A stretch of DNA of 61,766 nt, taken from the NCBI RefSeq assembly GCF_023715155.1, contig NZ_JAMBNQ010000031.1:1-61766 (forward strand). The letters run 5' to 3'. Below are positions 54,698 to 61,766 of this stretch, in pieces. The notes beneath the pieces were generated by a model, which searched no databases, had not been told where the DNA came from, and saw nothing but the letters and a program-made list of their open reading frames with translations. The stretch is from Neobacillus mesonae. Its GTDB lineage: Bacteria; Bacillota; Bacilli; Bacillales; Cytobacillaceae. How positions within the stretch are numbered: position 1 is the first letter of the stretch; each line of letters starts with the position of its first letter. Made by a program: the position numbers and the translations under genes.

Positions 54698-55918
54698 ATG
54701 AGTGAACTTATTAATAATCGTGAAAAAAATACCATCCAAAATACAGAACGGCATGGAATGCTGAAACAAATTTTTATAGATCTTCATAATGGGAGAAACA
54801 TCGCAGAGGTAAAAGCTCATTTTGATGCATATATCGGTAAAATAACGATTGGGGAAATTTCCCAGCTTTCCCATGAGTTTGATGATATTCCAGCAGATGA
54901 ATTAAAACGAATTTACACACAGCACACTGAAATTTTTATGGGGTCCATCGCAGAGGATTCACGTGATCAAAGTCCTGAAGAACAACCAGGGCACCCAGTT
55001 CATACATTCAAATTGGAAAACGCAGAACTTGATAAACTGGTGAAAACAAAGCTTCAAGTACATTTGTGGCAATTCGAAAAAGAAGACTTACCAGAGGTTG
55101 TATACAATTTACTTGAGGACATTAATCTCCTGCTGGATATTGATAAGCATTTTAATCGCAAAGAACACCTTGTTTTTCCTTTCCTTGAAAAGTACGGAAT
55201 ATACGGCCCCACGAACAATATGTGGAGAATTGACGACTTTATTAGAGATGCCATAAAGGATGTAAAGCAAAAATTAACGAATTATGAGGGGGACAAAAGG
55301 ACAGTTATCAAGGTAATTGACTATATAATAGAAGAAATAACTGCTATGATATATCGAGAGGAGAATATCTTGTTCCCTATGGCATTAAATAATTTCACGG
55401 AGGATGAATGGGTAAAAATAGCTCATGAAAGTGATGAAATCGGATTTTGTTTGACAGAACCGGCGGCTATATGGAAACCTGAGCGAAAGCAGTTGGATGC
55501 AAATGCGATTTCTGAAGGCTACATTAAATTCGAAACAGGAATTTTATCGTTAAAACAATTAGAGCTAATTTTAAATCACCTGCCTATAGATATTACGTTT
55601 ATTGATCATGAGGATGTTGTTCGTTATTTTTCACATGGAAAAGAACGTATTTTTGCAAGAACCAAGGCAGTTATAGGCCGTACAGTGCAAAATTGCCATC
55701 CACCTAAGAGCGTTCATGCAGTAGAAGAACTTTTGGCTGATTTTAAGGCTGGAAGAAAGGATTGTGAGGATTTCTGGATAAAATTCCGAGATAAATATGT
55801 CTACATTCGGTATTTTGCAGTTAGAGATGAAGGCGGTAAATACATCGGCACACTTGAATTTACGCAAAATATTGCATCTCTTCGGGCCGTTGATGGGGAG
55901 AAGAGGATACTATCATAA
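54698..55918 (+). CDS. DUF438-hemerythrin-PAS protein
   Basis: A 406-residue soluble protein with three parts. Residues about 15-85 are the DUF438 domain (GRNIAEVKAHFDAYIGKITI). About 100-240 is a hemerythrin-like HHE domain with its likely di-iron ligands in DIDKHFNRKEHLVFPFLEK and REENILFPMAL. About 275-400 is a PAS domain (ITFIDHEDVVRYFSHGKERI and YFAVRDEGGKYIGTLE). Such proteins are thought to sense redox, oxygen or nitric oxide signals, but no output domain is present. The ATG at 54698 has GAAGGAG 7 bases upstream. Confidence 0.85.
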   Translation: MSELINNREKNTIQNTERHGMLKQIFIDLHNGRNIAEVKAHFDAYIGKITIGEISQLSHEFDDIPADELKRIYTQHTEIFMGSIAEDSRDQSPEEQPGHPVHTFKLENAELDKLVKTKLQVHLWQFEKEDLPEVVYNLLEDINLLLDIDKHFNRKEHLVFPFLEKYGIYGPTNNMWRIDDFIRDAIKDVKQKLTNYEGDKRTVIKVIDYIIEEITAMIYREENILFPMALNNFTEDEWVKIAHESDEIGFCLTEPAAIWKPERKQLDANAISEGYIKFETGILSLKQLELILNHLPIDITFIDHEDVVRYFSHGKERIFARTKAVIGRTVQNCHPPKSVHAVEELLADFKAGRKDCEDFWIKFRDKYVYIRYFAVRDEGGKYIGTLEFTQNIASLRAVDGEKRILS

Positions 55919-55946
55919 AAATACCGGCATCATTGTCGGTGTTTTT
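55919..55946 (+). terminator. Terminator after the DUF438 gene
   Basis: ACCGGCA and TGTCGGT (one G-T pair) form a short stem around a 4-base loop, followed by GTTTTT. Confidence 0.65.
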
Positions 55947-56338
55947 ATTTATCAATTTTTGAGCATAAAGGTTGATTTAATGAAAATGTAGATATATTAT
56001 GAAAAACTGTGTGATATATTTGAAAAATCTCAGAAAAAACATCATATGTTTCTAAAAAAGATGATTTAGTTAATAAACAATAATAACATTATGTTAACTA
56101 ATCTTATGTTCTGATAGATAACACCATTCATGTATTGTAAAAATTATAATATTATTGAATTATGATTACATTTGATATGTTATCCTAAGTCACTATTGGG
56201 GGAAACTCAACATGTGATAAATAGAATCGATTCATTTTTCTAAACCTTAATTCAATTCATTTCAGGCTGAATAGTCTAAATTTTTACTTTATGTATAGGC
56301 TTCCAAATGCGTCCCGTTAGGAAATCTATGAAATATAA

Positions 56339-56408
56339 AACACATTTCGACAAAAAGATACAAATATCTCCAATATCAAAATTGTCGAAATAATTATAAA
56401 AATGTGTT
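56339..56408. promoter_or_regulatory. Paired Spo0A-like boxes in nested inverted repeats upstream of brnQ
   Basis: TTTCGACAA (56345-56353) and TTGTCGAAA (56382-56390) are perfect inverted copies and contain the Spo0A box TGTCGAA. Outside them AACACATTT (56339-56347) and AAATGTGTT (56400-56408) pair as well. It lies about 80-150 bases before the brnQ ATG. The rest of the 55919-56486 gap is AT-rich with no gene that I can support, and no T-box element was recognised. Confidence 0.55.
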
Positions 56409-56486
56409 GCAATTTATAAAATAGAATAGTAATATTACTTTATCGCAATAATAGTTTTCGGTTATACATTTAGGAGGAATTGTTTT

Positions 56487-57866
56487 ATGGAAAAGAAACT
56501 GCCATTTTCAAGGTATTTTGTAATAGGGGTCATGTTGTTTGCCTTATTTTTTGGGGCAGGAAACTTAATATTTCCAGCATCATTGGGTCAGCAGGCAGGT
56601 ACAAATATTTGGACGGCTGTAGCAGGCTTTTTGGTTACGGGAATAGGTCTTCCATTCCTAGGTATTTTGGCGATGGGCTACTCTGGAAGCCGGAACTTAC
56701 AGGATCTTGCCAGCAGAATTCATCCAATATACGGCGTAATCTTTACAGCTTTATTATATTTAACAATTGGACCATTTTTTGCAGCACCTCGGACCGGAGC
56801 TGTTGCTTATGATATTGGGATTGCACCATTTGTCGGTGAAGCACATGCTCAGCTTGGTTTATTCATTTTTACATTGCTCTTTTTTATCGTAACACTTTGG
56901 TTTTCATTAAACCCTGCCAAGATTGTTGATAATGTTGGAAAAATATTATCTCCTGCAATTATCGTCTTGCTTATTATCCTGTTAGTTACTGCTTTTATAA
57001 AACCAATTGGAGCTTTTACAGCGCCGCAAGAGGCTTACTCTAATGGTGCATTTATGAAAGGCTTTATGGAAGGCTATAATACAATGGACGCCCTTGCGTC
57101 ACTGGTATTTGGGATTATTGTTATTAATGCCATACGTTCGATGGGAGTAACATCTGCCAAAGGAATTCTTTTTACATCTGCTAAATCAGGATTTGTAGCA
57201 GCATTATTCCTTGGATTAATTTATGTAGGTATTGCTTATTTAGGAGCAACATCTACCGGAACTTTCGGTCTGTTTGATAACGGCGGTCCTGTACTTGGGA
57301 AATCAGCTTCTTACTATTTTGGAACATTGGGTACCGTTATGTTATCGGTCGTCATTCTTCTTGCTTGTTTGACAACAAGTATTGGCTTAATCACTGCATG
57401 TGGTGAGTATTTTCATACTTTATTTCCAAAAATAAGCTATAAAAGGTTTGTCTTACTTTTTTCGGCCTTCTGTTTTGTTATTGCAAATTTTGGTTTATCA
57501 AATATTATTAATTATTCAATTCCAGTTTTAATGTTTTTATATCCATTAGCTGTCGCATTAATGTTGTTGACATTCTTGTCGAAGTTGTTCAATCATTCAC
57601 GAATTGTTTATATAGCTGCAATCATTGTAACATTCTTCATCAGTATCATTGATGGCTTGAAGACTTTCTGTCAGCTGTTTAAAATTGATTACTTCGGCTG
57701 GCTTTCATCAGTAATATCGTTTTATGAACAGGTACTTCCATTTTATAATCAAGGGCTTGGCTGGCTGGTACCAGTAATAGTAACGATATTAATTACAGGA
57801 TTAATCGTACGAATTGGAAATTTTTCCGGAGCTGGGGTTAATGAGAATTCGGAAGGTACTATATAA
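56487..57866 (+). CDS. brnQ: Branched-chain amino acid carrier BrnQ
   Basis: A 459-residue transporter of the LIVCS family, which imports leucine, isoleucine and valine with sodium or protons. There are twelve membrane helices. Family segments: FALFFGAGNLIFPASLGQQA, GFLVTGIGLPFLGILAMGYS, GPFFAAPRTGAVAYDIG and TTSIGLITACGEYFHTLFPK. The ribosome site is TTAGGAGG. It is a single-gene unit with its own terminator; two Spo0A-like boxes lie upstream. Confidence 0.92.
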   Translation: MEKKLPFSRYFVIGVMLFALFFGAGNLIFPASLGQQAGTNIWTAVAGFLVTGIGLPFLGILAMGYSGSRNLQDLASRIHPIYGVIFTALLYLTIGPFFAAPRTGAVAYDIGIAPFVGEAHAQLGLFIFTLLFFIVTLWFSLNPAKIVDNVGKILSPAIIVLLIILLVTAFIKPIGAFTAPQEAYSNGAFMKGFMEGYNTMDALASLVFGIIVINAIRSMGVTSAKGILFTSAKSGFVAALFLGLIYVGIAYLGATSTGTFGLFDNGGPVLGKSASYYFGTLGTVMLSVVILLACLTTSIGLITACGEYFHTLFPKISYKRFVLLFSAFCFVIANFGLSNIINYSIPVLMFLYPLAVALMLLTFLSKLFNHSRIVYIAAIIVTFFISIIDGLKTFCQLFKIDYFGWLSSVISFYEQVLPFYNQGLGWLVPVIVTILITGLIVRIGNFSGAGVNENSEGTI

Positions 57867-57873
57867 ATTGTGG

Positions 57874-57905
57874 ACATCTTCACCACTGGTGGAGATGTTT
57901 TTTTA
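57874..57905 (+). terminator. Terminator after brnQ
   Basis: ACATCTTCACC (57874-57884) and GGTGGAGATGT (57888-57898) pair with one mismatch around 3 bases, followed by a run of T. Confidence 0.8.
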
Positions 57906-58029
57906 TTAAATTAGGAAAAAAGATAGAAGAAGTTAAAGTAAAGAGCACATTAATTGAAATTATATTTGCCTTTTTTATATAATCAGAATTATCGCAATCT
58001 AAATTAGAAAAGGTGTGTGTAAAAGAAAA

Positions 58030-58572
58030 ATGAAATTAGTTGCAATCGTTGGCAGTTTAAGAAAGGATTCATATAACAAACAATTAGCCTCCATAATTAA
58101 GGAAAGAAACAGCAATAAATTTGATTTGGAAATTCTTGATTTGAGTGTACTTCCATTTTATAACCAAGATAAGGAAAATAACCCTCCCGAAACAGTTATT
58201 GATTTTAAACGTCGAGTAAAAGAAGCGGATGGAGTCATCATTGTAACTCCTGAATATAACTGGTCAATTCCAGGCGTTTTGAAAAATGCACTTGATTGGC
58301 TTTCTCGTGTTGATAAGGTCTTAACCGGTAAGCCAGTTATGACTGCAGGTGCTGCTACTGGAATTATGGGTACAATCCGAGCCCAGCTGCATATCCGCCA
58401 AATATTAACAGCAATGCAAGTCAATTTGCTGCCTCCTGCAGGGAATGAAATTCTAATTAATCAAGCAATGTCTAAATTTGATCAGGAAACAGGAAAGCTG
58501 AAAGATGAGGCAACAGTCCAATTTATTGATGATGTAGTTAATCGTTTTGTACAATTCATCGATGGGAAATAA
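58030..58572 (+). CDS. NADPH-dependent FMN reductase family protein
   Basis: A 180-residue flavodoxin-like protein. The phosphate-binding loop is VGSLRKDSYNKQL near the N-terminus and the flavin motif is TPEYNWSIPGVLKNALDWLS. Family members reduce FMN, quinones or azo compounds with NAD(P)H. The start is unsure: the ATG at 58030 fits the fold, while a GTG at 58015 lies close to AAAGG; ribosome-site spacing is poor for both. A single-gene unit with a terminator after it. Confidence 0.85.
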   Translation: MKLVAIVGSLRKDSYNKQLASIIKERNSNKFDLEILDLSVLPFYNQDKENNPPETVIDFKRRVKEADGVIIVTPEYNWSIPGVLKNALDWLSRVDKVLTGKPVMTAGAATGIMGTIRAQLHIRQILTAMQVNLLPPAGNEILINQAMSKFDQETGKLKDEATVQFIDDVVNRFVQFIDGK

Positions 58573-58579
58573 AATAAAC

Positions 58580-58630
58580 AAAAAGTCCCAAATAAACGGT
58601 GGGTCCACTGTTCATTTGGGATTTTTTATT
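58580..58630 (+). terminator. Terminator after the FMN reductase gene
   Basis: AGTCCCAAATAAAC and GTTCATTTGGGA pair, with GTGG/CCAC continuing the stem, followed by TTTTTT. The remaining part of the 58573-58924 gap is AT-rich and I see nothing else in it except the ribosome site of the next gene. Confidence 0.75.
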
Positions 58631-58924
58631 TTTCCTTTTAGCAGACTTTAAACAGAAGCTCAAGGTTCTATTTACATCATAATAACACCATTACCATTCA
58701 CATTGGAAAAGCTAATAGTTCTTGTTTAGCCATCATTTTCTTCTATACAATGTAAGCATTTTGATATTTCATAGCAATAATTTCCTTTTAATTCTAGGTA
58801 AAAAAGAATCCAATCAAAAGGAGGAATGAATATTTTAAAGTTTCTAAAATAATAAAGGAAAATTCATAATCTTTGGTGAATATATAAATGGAATTAAAAA
58901 CTTTTAAAACAGGAGCTGATAATC

Positions 58925-60511
58925 ATGTTTTCTCCGTTAACACCATTGGACTGGAAACGCAGAGCAATCAAGTATTATCCGCAAAAAACAGCAGTCATCG
59001 ATGCAGAAAAGGAATTTACATATCTGGAATTTGGCCAGCGTGTTGACAAGCTTTCCGCTGCTTTATATGAAGCTGGTATCAATCCAAAAGACCATGTAGC
59101 AGTTATGCTGCCAAATACCCATTATATGCTTGAATGTTTTTATGGAATCGGTCAGCTTGGGGCTGTTATGGTGCCATTAAATTATCGTTTATCAGCTGGC
59201 GACTTGGAGTATATCATTCGTCATAGTGATGCGAAAATGTTAATTGTTGATGAAGAATTCTGCAAGCCCATTGAAGAAATAGCAGATAATCTATCGTTAG
59301 AGAAAATTGTTATTGTGCAAGTTTCAGGACATAAAACTTCATTGAAAGGAGTCTTTTACGAGGATTTTCTCGAACATGCCGGTAATGATTTTCCAGAGGT
59401 TGAAATTGATGAAAATCAGCTCCTTACATTAAACTATACAAGCGGAACGACATCAAAGCCGAAGGGTGTGATGTTAACACACCGAAGTAATTATTTAAAT
59501 GCAGCCAATGTTTTATATCATTTAAACGTTATTCATGATGATGTATATCTGCATACATTACCGATGTTCCATGCAAATGGATGGGGGACTGTATGGGCCA
59601 TAACGGCTGCAGGCGGTACCCATGTATGTTTACGAAAAGTGGATCCGCCTTTAATTCTCGAATTATTTGAAACTAAAAACATCTCATTGTTATGTGGTGC
59701 ACCAACAGTTGTAAATATGCTGGTTAATGATCCAAAAGCAAAGGATGTTAAGATCAGCACTAGTCCAAGGATGGCTACAGCCGGAGCACCGCCGGCCGCT
59801 GCTTTAATTCAAAAAGCACAGGAAATATTAGGCTTAAATATGATACATGTTTATGGTTTAACAGAAACATCGCCTTTTATTTTATATTGTGAGTGGAATA
59901 ATGGATTTAATTTAAAAACACTTGATGAACAAGCGACTATTAAGGCTAGACAAGGAATTGAACTGGCTTTCAATGGTGAAACAAAAGTTGTTGGTCAGGA
60001 TGGGCAGGAAGTAGCTTGGAATGGAAAAGAACTGGGCGAGATTGTCACCCGGGGGAATGTAGTCATGGCAGGATATTATAAAGATCCTGAAACAACTTCT
60101 GCTGCCATAAAAGATGGATGGTTTCACACAGGTGATTTAGCTGTAACCCACCCAGATGGATATATTGAAATTCAAGACCGAGCAAAGGATTTGATTATTT
60201 CTGGTGGTGAAAATATTTCTTCTACGGAAGTAGAGGGTGTGTTATATAAACATCCTGATGTTAGAGAGGCCGCTGTTATCGCTATTCCGGATGAAAAATG
60301 GGGAGAGGTACCCAAAGCCATTATCGTTAAGCAGCCAGGTGCAATGGTGAAGGAGGGTGAAATTATTGAATTTTGCCGTTCCAATATGGCTCACTTCAAA
60401 GCACCGAAAGCTGTGGAGTTTGTGGAAGCCCTGCCAAAAACAGCGACTGGTAAATTACAAAAATATCGATTAAGAGAAATGTATTGGAGAGGAACTAAAA
60501 AGGTTAATTAG
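58925..60511 (+). CDS. Acyl-CoA synthetase (fatty-acid-CoA ligase-like)
   Basis: A 528-residue AMP-forming acyl-CoA ligase of the ANL superfamily. Motifs: LNYTSGTTSKPKGVMLTH (P-loop), HVYGLTETSPF, GWFHTGDLAVTHPDGYIEI, DRAKDLIISGGENISSTEVE and KTATGKLQKYRLRE with the catalytic Lys near the C-terminus. It activates a carboxylic acid, probably a medium- or long-chain fatty acid, with ATP and CoA. Chain-length preference cannot be read. The ribosome site is AGGAG. No beta-oxidation genes are adjacent. Confidence 0.88.
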   Translation: MFSPLTPLDWKRRAIKYYPQKTAVIDAEKEFTYLEFGQRVDKLSAALYEAGINPKDHVAVMLPNTHYMLECFYGIGQLGAVMVPLNYRLSAGDLEYIIRHSDAKMLIVDEEFCKPIEEIADNLSLEKIVIVQVSGHKTSLKGVFYEDFLEHAGNDFPEVEIDENQLLTLNYTSGTTSKPKGVMLTHRSNYLNAANVLYHLNVIHDDVYLHTLPMFHANGWGTVWAITAAGGTHVCLRKVDPPLILELFETKNISLLCGAPTVVNMLVNDPKAKDVKISTSPRMATAGAPPAAALIQKAQEILGLNMIHVYGLTETSPFILYCEWNNGFNLKTLDEQATIKARQGIELAFNGETKVVGQDGQEVAWNGKELGEIVTRGNVVMAGYYKDPETTSAAIKDGWFHTGDLAVTHPDGYIEIQDRAKDLIISGGENISSTEVEGVLYKHPDVREAAVIAIPDEKWGEVPKAIIVKQPGAMVKEGEIIEFCRSNMAHFKAPKAVEFVEALPKTATGKLQKYRLREMYWRGTKKVN

Positions 60512-60518
60512 GGGATAA

Positions 60519-60552
60519 GGACGGTGATTATATCATCGTCCTTTCTTTATCC
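60519..60552 (+). terminator. Terminator after the acyl-CoA ligase gene
   Basis: GGACGGTGAT and ATCATCGTCC form a 10-bp stem (one mismatch) with a 3-base loop, followed by TTTCTTT. Confidence 0.75.
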
Positions 60553-60627
60553 TTTTAAGTCTGGTTCAAAAATAGTATGATAAATTTAGTTTGAAGTCTA
60601 CTAAGTAAATATTAGGGAGATAGAAAT

Positions 60628-61098
60628 ATGAGTACAAATTCGGAAGAACTTAAAGTTGAATTAGCCTATTTAAAAGGATTGAATCAGGAACTATTTGAAA
60701 AGAATGTATTGCCTGCAATCCACGCAAAGATCGAGGAATTTATGGATGCTTTTGAGGATTTTTTTAGAGAAAGAGGATTTGTTGTTCGGAGAAAAAATGA
60801 TTCTGTAAGAGTATCTTTTGATATATTACATTTCAAAGCCTTTTCTAATGAAAATCAAACCATCTTAATTACAAAAGGGAAAGAACAAATTGCATTAATT
60901 CCAGTGAAATATAAGGGGAATGACGGTATTAAAAATTCAAGAGAGGCAGCTTCTATATCCCAGCTGGAAAAAGAAATAGAAAGAGAAAAGCAGTTATCCC
61001 TTGAATTGAAAGAACCTGAGGTTTATTACACGGGCGGTGAATTAGGTCCAAGATTTGACGATCCGTTTCCAATCTTAAATAGTATTTTCAATGTATAA
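60628..61098 (+). CDS. Hypothetical protein, unknown family
   Basis: A 156-residue acidic soluble protein that I do not recognise. The first half is helical (LKGLNQELFEKNVLPAIHAK); the middle looks like a mixed alpha/beta segment (FFRERGFVVRRKNDSVRVSF); the last part is charged with a coiled-coil-like stretch (QLEKEIEREKQLSLELKE). No signal peptide or membrane segment. The ribosome site is AGGGAGA. It is the last protein gene before the ribosomal RNA operon. Confidence 0.7.
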   Translation: MSTNSEELKVELAYLKGLNQELFEKNVLPAIHAKIEEFMDAFEDFFRERGFVVRRKNDSVRVSFDILHFKAFSNENQTILITKGKEQIALIPVKYKGNDGIKNSREAASISQLEKEIEREKQLSLELKEPEVYYTGGELGPRFDDPFPILNSIFNV

Positions 61099-61288
61099 GT
61101 CAGGCATAAATATAATTTTACTGGAAAAAATTGTGCGTTGCATCAAATTATCCAGCGTGGTAATATAAGATCCGTTATTGCGAAAAGGAACATCCATAAT
61201 CAAATTGTTTCTTTGCGATATTAATAACAATTTAATGCTCCAATTCAAAAACATATTCAATAAAACTTGATTTTGGTAAAAATATTTG

Positions 61289-61317
61289 TTGATATGATTA
61301 TAAGAATGTGGTATTAT
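61289..61317 (+). promoter_or_regulatory. rrn promoter
   Basis: A -35 TTGATA (61289-61294), 17-base spacer and -10 TATTAT (61312-61317) fit a sigma-A promoter well. It lies about 140 bases upstream of the 16S gene, the usual distance for a Bacillus rrn leader. Confidence 0.65.
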
Positions 61318-61338
61318 ATTGATTGTCGCTTCAATAAT

Positions 61339-61355
61339 TGTTCTTTGAAAACTAA
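61339..61355 (+). promoter_or_regulatory. boxA-like antitermination site of the rrn leader
   Basis: TGTTCTTTGAAAACT is the standard boxA-type leader sequence of Bacillus rRNA operons, where Nus factors assemble to prevent early termination. It lies between the promoter and the 16S gene. Confidence 0.65.
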
Positions 61356-61454
61356 ACAAACAAAAAACGTCAACAAACAATAAATTATCGAGTTTCTTCT
61401 ATTATATATAGTAGAATTCGAGCCAACGTAAATATGAGCTAATCAACTCAACTC

Positions 61455-61766
<312 letters not shown>

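Noticed and set aside
55946..56486. T-box or other riboswitch before brnQ
   Set aside because: I looked for the T-box sequence and for an antiterminator/terminator pair and found neither. The paired TGTCGAA boxes explain the visible symmetry better.
61099..61288. tRNA or small RNA gene before the rrn promoter
   Set aside because: No cloverleaf-like arms or CCA end were seen. The stretch is AT-rich with no clear structure.

Overview
The window comes from a low-G+C, endospore-forming member of the Bacillaceae. The closest look is to Bacillus or Neobacillus-type genomes, but the genus cannot be fixed without a search. Support comes from strong AGGAGG-type ribosome sites, a typical Bacillus rrn leader and 16S 5' end at the right edge, sporulation genes (a YaaH/SleL-type LysM-GH18 protein and a CotH kinase with a divergent CotG-like partner), a qoxABCD quinol oxidase, and CcpA-, FNR- and Spo0A-like sites. 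I see no prophage, insertion sequence with a transposase, CRISPR array or tRNA. It reads as ordinary chromosome rich in catabolic modules.

Layout. 1-7.7 kb holds a short conserved protein, a SUV3-like helicase, a LysM-GH18 spore protein, a DacC-type penicillin-binding protein, an endonuclease IV-like protein and a CBS-domain protein. 7.8-12 kb is a glycolate oxidase operon in the order glcE-glcF-glcD. 12-15 kb has a secreted PHP-domain protein split by one in-frame TAA, then a HupE/UreJ-like membrane protein. 15.2-18.1 kb holds the divergent cotG-like/cotH pair and an endonuclease I family gene. 18.3-22.5 kb has CoxG-like and XdhC-like genes without molybdenum hydroxylase subunits, a class III aminotransferase and a PTS-IIC-like membrane protein. 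22.8-26.7 kb is qoxABCD with a perfect FNR/CRP-type palindrome upstream.

27.2-35.2 kb is a coherent tricarboxylate module: CitS/DctS-type sensor kinase and regulator, tripartite transporter TctC-TctB-TctA behind a cre site, then a PrpD/MmgE-family dehydratase and a PrpB-type 2-methylisocitrate lyase. No methylcitrate synthase is present, which suggests that an external methylcitrate-like tricarboxylate is taken up and cleaved. 35.4-38.8 kb (minus strand) has a LysR regulator, a nucleoside-recognition-type membrane protein and an amidohydrolase. A 14-bp inverted repeat covers the ribosome site of the membrane protein.

38.9-48.5 kb looks like a taurine/sulfonate module: GntR regulator, taurine-pyruvate aminotransferase, sulfoacetaldehyde acetyltransferase, a decayed ORF, an amino acid permease, a YitT-like pseudogene and a convergent ABC importer. 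The transaminase and the decayed ORF share a near-identical upstream dyad. 48.9-61.1 kb is mixed housekeeping and accessory content: a methionine aminopeptidase, a HAD hydrolase, a BsuPI-domain lipoprotein, a YtcJ-like amidohydrolase, a DUF318-type permease, a DUF438-hemerythrin-PAS protein, brnQ with paired Spo0A-like boxes, an FMN reductase, an acyl-CoA ligase and an unknown protein. The window ends inside a 16S rRNA gene.

All family names come from reading motifs and from memory of families. No database search was run.
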